The notes under the pieces were generated by a model. That model saw only the letters and a program-made list of their open reading frames with translations. It searched no databases and was not told where the DNA came from. Positions 1 to 7,439 of a DNA stretch of 64,000 nt are shown here, in pieces. How positions within the stretch are numbered: position 1 is the stretch's first letter; every line of letters begins with the position of its first letter. The position numbers were made by a program, and so were the translations under genes. Source of the stretch: Sinomonas terrae (GTDB taxonomy: Bacteria > Actinomycetota > Actinomycetes > Actinomycetales > Micrococcaceae); NCBI RefSeq assembly GCF_022539255.1, contig NZ_JAKZBV010000001.1, positions 1,984,001 to 2,048,000 of the forward strand, in the 5' to 3' direction.

Positions 1-161
1 GCGGCGCCGCAGATCTGGGCGGGCGTCTCGAAATTGGGCTCGCCCATGGCGAGGGAGACCAGGTCCGGCGTCGACTGCGGCTGCTGGACCCTCCTCGAGG
101 TGCTTTCGATGCGGAGCACCGATTGGGAGGGGTGGAAGCGCAACTCCTCGTTGACGGTCAT
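1..161 (-). CDS. PLP-dependent class I/II aminotransferase, N-terminal fragment
   Basis: Only the first 53 residues are inside the window; the rest lies beyond position 1. The segment SLAMGEPNFETP is the typical N-terminal substrate-loop motif of fold-type I aspartate-family aminotransferases, so a transamination of an amino acid or 2-oxo acid is expected. The ATG at 161 overlaps the TGA of the upstream dehydrogenase gene (ATGA) and is preceded by GAGGAG, which supports this start and translational coupling. It is the last visible gene of the operon beginning with the pxpA-like gene. The specific substrate cannot be judged from this fragment. Confidence 0.8.
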   Translation of the reverse strand, partial: MTVNEELRFHPSQSVLRIESTSRRVQQPQSTPDLVSLAMGEPNFETPAQICGA

Positions 162-1069
162 TCGGGTTCTCCTCGTTTCGATCTGAACAGTTCCTGGACG
201 ACTGAATGGTCCTTGTGGCCGAGGCCCAGGGCAACGGCCGTTTCGAATAGCGAAGCCGTTTCCCGTGTCACGGGGAGTTCGGCTCCCAGACGGTTCCCGA
301 GGCTCAACGCGTACCGGAGGTCCTTGAGCTGGTTGACCGCGCTCCCGCCGGGTTCGTAGTCCCTTCTCAGGAGCTTTCCGGCCTTGAGCTCGAGGACGGC
401 GCTGCCCGCGAGTCCGCCTCTGAGTACCTCGACGAGCTTTTCCTGGGAGAGCCCGGCACGCCGTGCGAGGTCGAGCGATTCGGCCAGGGCGACGAGGGTC
501 CCTGCGACGACGATCTGGTTGCAGAGCTTGGCCGCTGAGCCAGCCCCCGTTGGCCCCATGTTCTGGACGGTCGAGGCGAACGTCCCGAAGAGCGGGCGCA
601 GCGCGGCGAAGTCCTCCGGGTCGGCACCGACCATCAGGCTCAGGGTGCCGGCCCGGGCGCCGGCGTCCCCTCCGCTCATGGGGGCGTCGAGGACGCGGAT
701 GCCGTACGACGCCATCCGCGCCGAGAGCGAATGGACCTTCTCCGGGGAGGTGGTGCTCAGCACGACGAGGTACCGCGTGCCGTTGCGGGCCCACTCCTCG
801 AGGACGCGCGACGGGGTCAGGTCGGTCAGCTGGTCGATGTCCGGGAGCGCGGAGATGACGACGTCGGCGGCGAGGTCCGCGGGATTCGCCGCAACCTTCG
901 CGATCCCTTGGAACTCCTGGGCCGTGGCCGCGGTCCGGTTCCACACCTCGAGGGCGTACCCGTGCTCGGCGACGTGCCGCGCGATCGGGGCGCCCATGGG
1001 GCCGAGGCCGATGAGCGCCACTCTCCCCGCCCCGGCACCCAGCGTGCGCGATTCCGCTGCGCTCGTCAT
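158..1069 (-). CDS. 3-hydroxyisobutyrate dehydrogenase-like NAD(P)-dependent oxidoreductase
   Basis: This 303-residue protein belongs to the beta-hydroxyacid dehydrogenase family (3-hydroxyisobutyrate, tartronate semialdehyde and related reductases). A Rossmann motif GLGPMGAPIARH lies near residues 20-32, the substrate motif DAPMSGG near 120, and GPTGAGSAAKLCNQ carries the conserved catalytic lysine. The length is normal for the family. The ATG at 1069 was chosen because it overlaps the TGA of the aldo/keto reductase gene (ATGA) and leaves an N-terminus of family length; an open frame extends upstream without merit. It sits in the locus A operon and probably oxidises or reduces a short branched or hydroxylated acid made earlier in that pathway; the exact substrate is not visible. 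Confidence 0.88.
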   Translation of the reverse strand: MTSAAESRTLGAGAGRVALIGLGPMGAPIARHVAEHGYALEVWNRTAATAQEFQGIAKVAANPADLAADVVISALPDIDQLTDLTPSRVLEEWARNGTRYLVVLSTTSPEKVHSLSARMASYGIRVLDAPMSGGDAGARAGTLSLMVGADPEDFAALRPLFGTFASTVQNMGPTGAGSAAKLCNQIVVAGTLVALAESLDLARRAGLSQEKLVEVLRGGLAGSAVLELKAGKLLRRDYEPGGSAVNQLKDLRYALSLGNRLGAELPVTRETASLFETAVALGLGHKDHSVVQELFRSKRGEPE

Positions 1070-1863
1070 TCGAGTTCGCTGAGCGCGTCGAGGGCGTTCA
1101 TCTCGTCCTCGGACAGCGTGAACCGCATGACGTCGAGATTGCTGAGCATGCGATCGCGGTGCGCCGACTTCGGGACCACGGCAACGCCGTGCTGCACGTC
1201 CCACCGGATGATGACCTGGGTGGGCGTGGCCCCGTGGGCCTGGGCGGTCTCCGTCAGGACAGGGTCGTCCAGTCGGGCGCTGCGCAGCGGGCTGTGGGCA
1301 CCGACGACGACGCCGCGCTCACGGCACGCCGTCAGGTACCGTTCGCTGAAGTGGACCGGGCTCCACTGGAGCTGCGCCACCTCGGGGTATTCCCCGGTCT
1401 CCCTCTTGAGCGCGTCGAGGAGCCGGATCTGGTAGTTGCTCACGCCGATCGCCCGAACGAGGCCTTCCTCGCGGGCACGGAGGAACTCCCGCCAGCTCCC
1501 AGCGCCGGGGCTCCCGCCGGGAGGCCAGTGCATCAGCCACAGGTCCACATACTGGGTCCCGAGCGCTTCGAGGCTCTGCTCGAGGGTCTTCCGCTCGAAG
1601 CCGACGGCGTCCGGCGGGAGCTTCGTGGTAACGAAGATCTCCTCGCGCGGAATGCTGGTCTGGCGGAGGGCCTCGCCGACGGCGTCCTGATTCTGGTAGC
1701 GGGTGGCCGTGTCCACGCTGCGGTAGCCGAGGTCCAGAGCCTGGAGGATGGCGTCGGTGGCCTCCTGGCCGCGCAGTGGGTGCGTTCCGAATCCGATGAG
1801 GGGCATCGTCGCGCCTCCCGCCAGGGTGACGGTGGGGGTTGCGGTGGAAAGTGCTTGGGTCAT
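1066..1863 (-). CDS. Aldo/keto reductase
   Basis: A 265-residue aldo/keto reductase of the short prokaryotic type (2,5-diketo-gluconate reductase-like). The sequence shows MPLIGFGTHPL at the start of the barrel, the catalytic Asp-Tyr region DTATRYQN, the Lys region VTTKLPP, the His region WLMHWPPGG, GVSNYQ, and the NADPH-binding end VVPKSAHRDR. The proteins of this family reduce aldehydes or ketones with NADPH in the cytoplasm. GGAAGG precedes the ATG. The gene lies 13 bases after the M24-like gene and overlaps the next gene by four bases, so it is part of the locus A operon. The likely partner substrate is a carbonyl intermediate of that pathway, which is an inference. Confidence 0.9.
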   Translation of the reverse strand: MTQALSTATPTVTLAGGATMPLIGFGTHPLRGQEATDAILQALDLGYRSVDTATRYQNQDAVGEALRQTSIPREEIFVTTKLPPDAVGFERKTLEQSLEALGTQYVDLWLMHWPPGGSPGAGSWREFLRAREEGLVRAIGVSNYQIRLLDALKRETGEYPEVAQLQWSPVHFSERYLTACRERGVVVGAHSPLRSARLDDPVLTETAQAHGATPTQVIIRWDVQHGVAVVPKSAHRDRMLSNLDVMRFTLSEDEMNALDALSELE

Positions 1864-1876
1864 TTTGCCTTCCCTG

Positions 1877-3007
1877 TCAGTGGAGCTCTATGAGGCGCAT
1901 CGGAACGATGTTCAGCCGCTCGTTCCCGCGCTCCGTCACCAGGACGGTTGTCTGGTACACGACGCCGGGGCCCTGTTCTCCGGCGAGAGCGGTACGGACC
2001 GACAGCGCCATGCCGGGCTCGAGAACCTCCTCGGAGCCCGCCGAGAGCAGGGGACGCCCGACGCCGGCGCCGACCGAGTAGCCGATCACCGGATCGAGGC
2101 GGTCCGGCGAGACGGTGCCCTGCAAGGCCTGCCGGTGGGTCGCGAAGACCTCGTCAGCGCGGACGCCCGGACGGATGGCCTCGAGCGTGGTCTCGGTAGC
2201 GTCGGAGAGGGCCTCGGCGAGGCTGCGGAGGAGCGGCCCGGGCGCCTGGAAGACGATCGTGGTGCCTGCCGCGCCCGTGTAGTTCTCGCTCAGCGGGTAG
2301 AGCGCGAAGGGCAGTGGCTGGCCGGGATCCAGGGCGCCGGTCTCCACGTGCCGGCCGAGGAGGGTTGCGATGCTTCCCGCCGGACAGTAGCCGGCGCGCG
2401 TGACGCCGGCGACGTGCTCGAGCGGGGACCAGGCCTCCCCGCCCCCGGCCCGCCGGAGGGAGCGGTCGACGTTGCGGACGATCTCGTACACCCGCAGCTC
2501 GGGGGTCATCCTGTCGACGACGGCCGTGTAGCCGATGTCGGCGAGGTCGGCGGCGGCACGAAGGCGACGGATCTCGTCGTCGTCCTTGATGCGCATGGCC
2601 GCGCGGAGGACTTCTTCTGCGGCAATCCGTGCGGCCTCGAATGTCTGGACGCCTCGTTCCGCAGCGATGCGCGAAGACGTCGGGAGGCCGGAAATGTGCA
2701 TCCGGAGGACGGAATCGCGGCGCTCCTCGGCGTCCTCGCCGAGGGGCCAGAAGTCAGTGAGGCCCTGGTAGCCGCTCGCCGCGATCTTCGGCTGGTCGGC
2801 CTCGGAGGCCAGGAGCGCGGTGTTCCCTCCCGGTCCGAGGATGAGGACCGTTCCGGGGGCGGTGAAGGAGCGGATGTTCAGGTCGGCGAGGTAGGCGATC
2901 GCGCTCGGGCTCGTGACCGCGAGCACGTCCGCACCGGCGGCCTCCAGATGCGTGGCGGCGCGGCGGACGCGGCGCTGGAGGGGGGAGAGTGTCGTGGTGG
3001 AAGTCAT
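1877..3007 (-). CDS. M24 (creatinase/aminopeptidase P) fold protein lacking metal ligands
   Basis: This 376-residue protein has the creatinase N-terminal domain (about 1-140, with AYLADLNIRSF) followed by a pita-bread M24 domain (about 150-370). In M24 metallopeptidases two Asp, one His and two Glu bind the metal pair. Here the expected first Asp region reads LSENYTGAAGTT, the expected GHG reads VGAGVG, the EPG-Glu region reads VRTALAG, and the last Glu region reads VVYQTTVLV, so all five ligands appear lost. Creatinase itself works without metal, so a hydrolase of a guanidino or amide compound remains possible; a catalytically dead or otherwise repurposed protein is the alternative. It lies 30 bases after rraA in the locus A operon, which suggests a step on a non-peptide substrate. 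Confidence 0.8.
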   Translation of the reverse strand: MTSTTTLSPLQRRVRRAATHLEAAGADVLAVTSPSAIAYLADLNIRSFTAPGTVLILGPGGNTALLASEADQPKIAASGYQGLTDFWPLGEDAEERRDSVLRMHISGLPTSSRIAAERGVQTFEAARIAAEEVLRAAMRIKDDDEIRRLRAAADLADIGYTAVVDRMTPELRVYEIVRNVDRSLRRAGGGEAWSPLEHVAGVTRAGYCPAGSIATLLGRHVETGALDPGQPLPFALYPLSENYTGAAGTTIVFQAPGPLLRSLAEALSDATETTLEAIRPGVRADEVFATHRQALQGTVSPDRLDPVIGYSVGAGVGRPLLSAGSEEVLEPGMALSVRTALAGEQGPGVVYQTTVLVTERGNERLNIVPMRLIELH

Positions 3008-3037
3008 CGGTACCAGTCCTGTCGTCGGGGAAGGGGT

Positions 3038-3715
3038 TCAGTCCTCTACGAGCAGGCCCTTGGCCTTGAGCTTCTCGGCGAGGCCGTGGAGCTCGATGAC
3101 GGTCTTGCCCCCGGCGCGGTGCTGGGCCATGATCTCGGCCTCGTGGTCCTCGCGTGCCTTGCAGGCGCGGATGACGTCCTCTGCCTCGTCCGGGCGGATG
3201 ACGACGATGCCGTCGGCGTCGCCCTTGAGGATGTCGCCCGGGTTGACGGTCTGCCCGCCGATGGTGATCGGGAAGTTGACCGGTCCGAGCGTCTCCTTGA
3301 CGGTGCCCTCGATGCACACCGAGCCGGAGAAGACGGGGAACCCGAGCCCGATGATCTCGGCGCTGTCGCGCACGCCCGAGTCGGTGACGAAGGCCGCCAG
3401 GCCCTTGGACTGGCACGCCGTCGCGAGGACCTCGCCGAACGACCCCGACTGCTCGAGCTCGCCCGCTTCGACGATCACCACATCGCCCGGCTGGGCGTAG
3501 GAGATCGCGACCTGGACCATGATGTTGTCCCCGGGCTGCGCCTTGACGGTGAACGCCGGCCCGCAGAAGGACATGCCCGGGTGGAGGGGCTTCAGGCGGT
3601 GGGAGAGTGCTCCCTTGCGTCCCTGGGCCTCGTGGATGGTGGCGGAGGAGAAGGCGCCGAGGCGTTCGACGACGTCACTTGCGGGCCGGTCGAAACGGGT
3701 GCGGACGTGGATCAT
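3038..3715 (-). CDS. RraA-like aldolase/oxaloacetate decarboxylase (copy 1)
   Basis: A 225-residue protein of the RraA/HMG-aldolase family. Members of this family cleave 4-hydroxy-4-methyl-2-oxoglutarate or decarboxylate oxaloacetate using a divalent metal; the RNase E inhibitor RraA is a non-enzymatic relative. The metal and carboxylate site DSGVRDSAE is intact near residues 115-123, as are the glycine-rich PGDNIM and PGDVVIVEAGE. The ATG at 3715 overlaps the stop of the pxpC-like gene (ATGA), which decides the start; the longer open frame upstream is antisense to nothing useful and contains no family sequence. It is very similar to the second copy at 27776-28459. In this operon it probably cleaves or decarboxylates a 2-oxo acid formed after transamination. 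Confidence 0.9.
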   Translation of the reverse strand: MIHVRTRFDRPASDVVERLGAFSSATIHEAQGRKGALSHRLKPLHPGMSFCGPAFTVKAQPGDNIMVQVAISYAQPGDVVIVEAGELEQSGSFGEVLATACQSKGLAAFVTDSGVRDSAEIIGLGFPVFSGSVCIEGTVKETLGPVNFPITIGGQTVNPGDILKGDADGIVVIRPDEAEDVIRACKAREDHEAEIMAQHRAGGKTVIELHGLAEKLKAKGLLVED

Positions 3716-4767
3716 TGGGGCCTGCTTTCTGCTGGTTGCGGTGGAGTGGGAAGTGGTGGGTCGCACGGGATGTGGGCCTGTGGTGTGGCGGGGAGCCCGA
3801 CGCCGAAGGTCCTCACGCCGTGGGCGGCGAGGACCTCCCAGCATCGTTCCCGGAGCCGCGCGATCTCGAGGTGCTGCTCGAGCTGGCGCAGCGACGCCTG
3901 CTCGAGCGTCGTCGGGCGGAAGCGGACGCGCTGGCCTGGCCTTGCCTGCGCGATCGCATCCAGGGCGGGGAGGGTGAGCACGGCCAGGACCGGGTAGCCG
4001 GCGGTCACACCGCGCCCGCGGTGCAGCACGAGCAGCTCTTGGGTCGAGGGGACTTCGACGGCTCCGACGGGGACGCCGCGGGAGAGGACCTCGCCCGTGG
4101 ACACGCGCTCGGGGAGGCGGCCGGCGAGGCGGAGGCCCACGTGGTTGCTGCGCGGGCTCACGACATACGGTTCCTCGAAGAGCCGCGAGGCCGTTTCTCC
4201 GAATTCTCCGATGTCCGGGCCGTCCGTCACCTCGATGAGCAGCTCCTGCTCGATCCGCCGGGCGATCTCGCCGAGCCGGAGGAGGGGAAGGTCCATCGAC
4301 GGGTTCCTGAGCGGAGCTTGGCTGAGGTTGCATGCGAGGCGCTGGCCCTTCTCGAGGCGCAGGCCGAAACCGATCATGCTGTCCGGCGCGCAGCTGCCGA
4401 GCAGGAGGGGGACGGTGAAGGAGCCGTGGACCGCGAGGTAGCTCCGCAGACCCACCGTGCACGGGTCGATGGTGACGATCTGTCCGGTCTCAACCGAGAC
4501 TGGGGTGTGGCCGGGGGCCGTGTATCCGTCGATCCGAATGCTCCCGCCCGCTCCTGTGACCGCGAAGAGCAGGTCCGTCTCGGCAGCGAACGAGAACCTG
4601 CTCGCGGTGATTTCCAGGAGGGGTGCGTTCTCATGGTTGCCCACGAGGATGTTCGCGATGCGCGCCGAATACTGGTCGAGGGCACCGTTCACGGAGAACC
4701 CGAGCGGGGGCGCCTGGAACCGGCCGAGATCCGTGACAACCGTCATGCCCGGAGTGAGGATCAGCAT
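3712..4767 (-). CDS. Biotin-independent AHS2/PxpC-like 5-oxoprolinase subunit C (copy 1)
   Basis: This 351-residue protein matches the KipA/AHS2 family, which forms with PxpB and PxpA an ATP-dependent lactam (5-oxoproline) hydrolase. Family features are NGALDQYSARIANILVGN near residues 25-43, GSCAPDS, a central DGPD and YVVSPRSNHVGLRL, and TAGYPVLAV near the end. Two sites differ from the usual family pattern: VVTDLGRF instead of the common TVQDLGR, and HRGRGVTAGYP instead of the common DRQTTGGYP. The same changes occur in copy 2. The ATG at 4767 overlaps the pxpB-like gene by seven bases. The C-terminal 40 residues after FGVGLP are proline-rich and probably disordered. Substrate: a lactam or cyclic amide, not necessarily 5-oxoproline. 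Confidence 0.88.
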   Translation of the reverse strand: MLILTPGMTVVTDLGRFQAPPLGFSVNGALDQYSARIANILVGNHENAPLLEITASRFSFAAETDLLFAVTGAGGSIRIDGYTAPGHTPVSVETGQIVTIDPCTVGLRSYLAVHGSFTVPLLLGSCAPDSMIGFGLRLEKGQRLACNLSQAPLRNPSMDLPLLRLGEIARRIEQELLIEVTDGPDIGEFGETASRLFEEPYVVSPRSNHVGLRLAGRLPERVSTGEVLSRGVPVGAVEVPSTQELLVLHRGRGVTAGYPVLAVLTLPALDAIAQARPGQRVRFRPTTLEQASLRQLEQHLEIARLRERCWEVLAAHGVRTFGVGLPATPQAHIPCDPPLPTPPQPAESRPQ

Positions 4768-5486
4768 TCGTCCACCAGTTCCCCGAGTCTGATCCCGACG
4801 AAGTCGTCCCATTTGCTCGGAGCGATCGCACGGAAGCGGATGAAATCGCCGGGGCGGTAGGGGACGAGGGTGGCGCTCTCTCGGTCCATCACGTCCACGG
4901 GGGAGAGCCCGATGAGGCGCCAGCCGCTCGGGGCTGCGACCGGTCCGACCACCCCCTGCGAGCCGGCGACCGAGATCGCGTTCGGGGGTACCTGCAGGCG
5001 CGGGTCGGGAAGCCTCGGGATGGGGCGGGAGAAGGCGGGGCCGTCGATCATGCACGAGGCTGCGGGGCCGCCGAGGCAGCGCACCACGTACTCCTGGGCC
5101 GTGTGCAGCGCGACAACGTCTGCTTCGCTGACGTTCAGGTAGTCCGCTACCCAGCCGAGGTCGGGGCCCTGCTCGCCGCCGTACACGACTGGGAGGGTGA
5201 AGTGGCGCGGCCGGCGATGGGCCTTATTCCTGCCCGGCCTGTCGCTGAGCGCGTCGCGGAGGATGACGTCGAACAGGGCCGAGAGCATGGGGAATGTCTG
5301 GCGGGAGGGGTCGAACTCGACGAGCAGCGAGTCATAGGTGGGCACCACACCGTACACGCCGGGGACCGGGCGCGCGCCGATCCATTCGGCGATCCTGTGC
5401 ACGGCCTCCCACTGGTGTTCGGGCGCGGCGTCTTCGACGAGGACGCGGAAGGCGGCTTCGCCGCAGGGAGCCAGACGTGTCTTCAT
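4761..5486 (-). CDS. KipI/AHS1/PxpB-like 5-oxoprolinase subunit B (copy 1)
   Basis: A 241-residue protein of the KipI/AHS1 family, partner of the pxpC-like subunit. It shows VPTYDSLLVEFD near residues 48-59, the family core VVYGGEQGPDLGWVA near 100-114, the two PR pairs, and PSGWRLIGLSP near 190. The loop usually reading GFaPGFaYL is replaced by CLGGPAASCMIDGP, and copy 2 has the related CLGAPAGSPMMDGP. This suggests a separate subfamily with a different substrate. Gene order A-B-C with tight spacing (24 bases after pxpA, 7-base overlap with pxpC) is that of bacterial 5-oxoprolinase operons. In Bacillus KipI also inhibits KinA; that role is not suggested here. Confidence 0.88.
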   Translation of the reverse strand: MKTRLAPCGEAAFRVLVEDAAPEHQWEAVHRIAEWIGARPVPGVYGVVPTYDSLLVEFDPSRQTFPMLSALFDVILRDALSDRPGRNKAHRRPRHFTLPVVYGGEQGPDLGWVADYLNVSEADVVALHTAQEYVVRCLGGPAASCMIDGPAFSRPIPRLPDPRLQVPPNAISVAGSQGVVGPVAAPSGWRLIGLSPVDVMDRESATLVPYRPGDFIRFRAIAPSKWDDFVGIRLGELVDEC

Positions 5487-5510
5487 GGTGGCCTTGTGCC
5501 GGAGCGGCTC

Positions 5511-6293
5511 TCAGGGCGCGGTGAGGGCGTTCGCCCCGGCCAGGGGGGCGATGGTGACGCCCGCGTCAACGAGGGCCTTCCTGACGCGACGGGCGACGGC
5601 GACGGCGTCGGGGCCGTCTCCGTGCAGCAGCACCGAATCGGTCGTCACGGCCAGTTCCTTCCCGGTGCGGCTGACGACGACGCCGTCGCGGACCATCCGG
5701 ACCGTGCGCTCCACGATCGCGTCAGTGTCGTGGATGACGGCGTCCGGCTCACGGCGGGGGGTGAGGGTGCCGTCGTCCTCGTAGTTGCGGTCGATGACCC
5801 CGACCAGGCCGATCCTGATCCCGCGGCGGGTGGCGGCGTCGACGACGGCGCCTGCCTGGGTCAGGACGACCATCGAGGGGTCTACCTGGGCGACGGCCTG
5901 GACCATGGCCTCGGCGTAGTCCTGGCGGGTGATCACGAGGTTGCCGAGGCGGCCGTGGGGGCAGAGGTGGGTCACCGAGGTGCCGTGGGCGGCGGCGAAG
6001 GCCGAGAGCGCGCCGAGCTGGTACATCACATCCGTGCGTACCTCCTCCGCCGTGAGGTCCATGGCACGGCGGCCGAAGCCGACGAGGTCGGGGAAGCTCG
6101 GGTGCGCTCCGATGCTCACTCCGCGCCGGACGCATTCGCCCACGATGCGGTCCATGACCCGCGGATCGCCCGCGTGGAAGCCGCACGCGACGTTGGCCGA
6201 GCTGACAATATCGAGGAGAGCGTCGTCGTCGCCCATCGTGTAGGCGCCGAAGCTCTCGCCGAGATCGGCGATCAGGTCAACTGTGGCGGTCAT
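5511..6293 (-). CDS. LamB/YcsF/PxpA-like 5-oxoprolinase subunit A (copy 1)
   Basis: This 260-residue TIM-barrel protein of the LamB/YcsF family is the likely hydrolytic subunit of the lactamase formed with the two downstream genes. Conserved segments are DLIADLGESFGAY at the N-terminus, SANVACGFHAGDP near residue 35, GAHPSFPDLVGFGRRAM near 65-82 and LHGDGPDA near 225. The usual KPHGALYN motif reads CPHGRLGN here and APHGRLGN in copy 2, so the lysine is lost in both. The ATG at 6293 follows CAGGAG by seven bases. It is the first gene of the locus A operon and faces the LysR gene, with two palindromes in the shared promoter region. Confidence 0.9.
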   Translation of the reverse strand: MTATVDLIADLGESFGAYTMGDDDALLDIVSSANVACGFHAGDPRVMDRIVGECVRRGVSIGAHPSFPDLVGFGRRAMDLTAEEVRTDVMYQLGALSAFAAAHGTSVTHLCPHGRLGNLVITRQDYAEAMVQAVAQVDPSMVVLTQAGAVVDAATRRGIRIGLVGVIDRNYEDDGTLTPRREPDAVIHDTDAIVERTVRMVRDGVVVSRTGKELAVTTDSVLLHGDGPDAVAVARRVRKALVDAGVTIAPLAGANALTAP

Positions 6294-6358
6294 CGAGGCT
6301 CCTGTACGGTGCGGGGGGTGATGCAAAAACCGTACGTTCGGTCGCCAGCCTGCGCTAA

Positions 6359-6373
6359 TATGCGTTTCGCATA
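6359..6373. promoter_or_regulatory. 15-bp palindrome in the LysR/pxpA promoter region
   Basis: TATGCG-TTT-CGCATA is a perfect inverted repeat between the divergent pxpA-like operon and its LysR gene. Such dyads are typical LysR-type regulator sites. Binding by the adjacent LysR protein is an inference. Confidence 0.5.
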
Positions 6374-6384
6374 GATGTATATAG

Positions 6385-6398
6385 CTGCCTTATGGCAG
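6385..6398. promoter_or_regulatory. Second palindrome near the LysR start
   Basis: CTGCC-TTAT-GGCAG is a perfect 5-bp-arm inverted repeat 22 bases before the LysR ATG and about 25 bases from the centre of the first palindrome, a spacing compatible with a regulatory plus an activation site of one LysR tetramer. It would also suit autoregulation. Confidence 0.45.
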
Positions 6399-6420
6399 GC
6401 CTCAAGAATCGGAGTATTTG

Positions 6421-7353
6421 ATGGAAACGCGGCGTCTGCGGTATTTCGTGACAATCGTCGACAGCGGAACGATCACCCGCGCCGCCGAATTGCTGCATAT
6501 TGCGCAGCCAGCGCTGAGCCAGCATGTCTCTGCTTTGGAATCCGAATTCAAGCAGCAGCTGCTCCTGCGCAGCCGAAGGGGAATTGTCCCGACCGCGGCT
6601 GGACGGTCGCTGTACCGCTATGCCCAGAGCATTCTCCGTCTCGAGAACGAGGCACACCACGAAATCGACTCGGAAGTCTCGAGCCCCTCGGGCACGGTCA
6701 CGATCGGCCTCGCGACCTACAGCCTGGCCTCGTCCCTCACGATCCCGATCCTCCAGGCAATCCGCCTGCGGTACCCGCGGATCGTCATGCGCATCGTCGA
6801 GACGCTCACGGTCATCCACAGCCAGGCAATCCGCATGGGCCAGATCGACGCAGCCCTCGTCTATGATCCCGGGCCGATCCACGGAGTCAATTTCGAACGC
6901 ATCTCGACTGACCCGCTGGTGCTCATTTCGGCTGCAGACCTCGAGATTCCGGGCGCGACTGAGGATTCCGTGCCGGTCCCGGCACTCGCGGAGCTCGAGT
7001 TCATCCTCCCGAACCGCACCCACACCCTGCGAAGCCTCATGGAGCAGACGCTCAGCCGCGCCGGCCTCGAGCTCAAGGTGGTGGTGGAGATGGAACACAG
7101 CCGCCCGCTCGGCGACGCGGTGGGGTTGGGGCTCGGGGTCACGGTTCTCCCACTCCCGGCGGCCGAGGCGAGGTTCGCAGGGGAGGGGTTCCGGCTCCGC
7201 CGCATCACCGACCCGGGACTGACAGCCGGATTTGCCCTCGCGACGCCGGACCACGAGGCCACCTCCGCCGCAGCCGACGTCGTCGTGCAGACCCTGCGGG
7301 AGATGCTCCTGGGGCCCGACAGCCCTTGGACCACCCCGGCCGGGACCGAGTGA
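6421..7353 (+). CDS. LysR-family transcriptional regulator (locus A)
   Basis: A 310-residue LysR-type regulator with the N-terminal winged helix-turn-helix (about 1-65; METRRLRYFVTIVDSGTITR, then AQPALSQHVSALE) and a periplasmic-binding-protein-like effector domain (about 90-295). It begins METRRLRYF, the Nac/Cbl-like subgroup start. It is divergent from the pxpABC-like operon, so it most likely controls that operon in response to a pathway intermediate and represses itself. The ATG at 6421 was chosen over a TTG immediately before it because GGAG lies seven bases upstream. A close relative with the same arrangement is at 26059-26988. Confidence 0.93.
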   Translation: METRRLRYFVTIVDSGTITRAAELLHIAQPALSQHVSALESEFKQQLLLRSRRGIVPTAAGRSLYRYAQSILRLENEAHHEIDSEVSSPSGTVTIGLATYSLASSLTIPILQAIRLRYPRIVMRIVETLTVIHSQAIRMGQIDAALVYDPGPIHGVNFERISTDPLVLISAADLEIPGATEDSVPVPALAELEFILPNRTHTLRSLMEQTLSRAGLELKVVVEMEHSRPLGDAVGLGLGVTVLPLPAAEARFAGEGFRLRRITDPGLTAGFALATPDHEATSAAADVVVQTLREMLLGPDSPWTTPAGTE

Positions 7354-7385
7354 AACCTGGGGGTTGACATCTCAGCCTCCTTCAA

Positions 7386-7404
7386 ATTCTATATAATATT
7401 GAAT
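7386..7404. promoter_or_regulatory. Candidate GntR operator upstream of the hydroxyacid dehydrogenase gene
   Basis: ATTCTATATAATATTGAAT is a 19-bp near-perfect palindrome (8 of 9 base pairs). It shares 14 of 19 positions with a site at 9252-9270 in front of the first SDR gene of the same operon. The FCD-type GntR regulator encoded between the two sites is the obvious ligand. TTGACA at 7364-7369 and TATAAT at 7392-7397 lie here too, but they are 22 bases apart, which is long for a sigma-70 promoter. Confidence 0.55.
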
Positions 7405-7439
7405 CGCCTCGCTGGGGGCACGGAACGGACAGGGAGCCC

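Noticed and set aside
1748..3997. 749-residue open frame on the plus strand
   Set aside because: It is antisense to the M24-like, RraA and pxpC genes, which have clear family sequences. Long antisense frames are expected at this GC content, and its translation resembles no protein.
3038..4462. 474-residue version of the RraA-like protein
   Set aside because: The extra 250 residues are an arginine/proline-rich translation of the pxpC gene region; the ATGA overlap start at 3715 gives the normal length.
7364..7397. Consensus sigma-70 promoter TTGACA/TATAAT
   Set aside because: The two boxes are 22 bases apart, too far for a standard promoter. The TATAAT is better explained as the centre of a palindromic operator, although one of the boxes may still be used.
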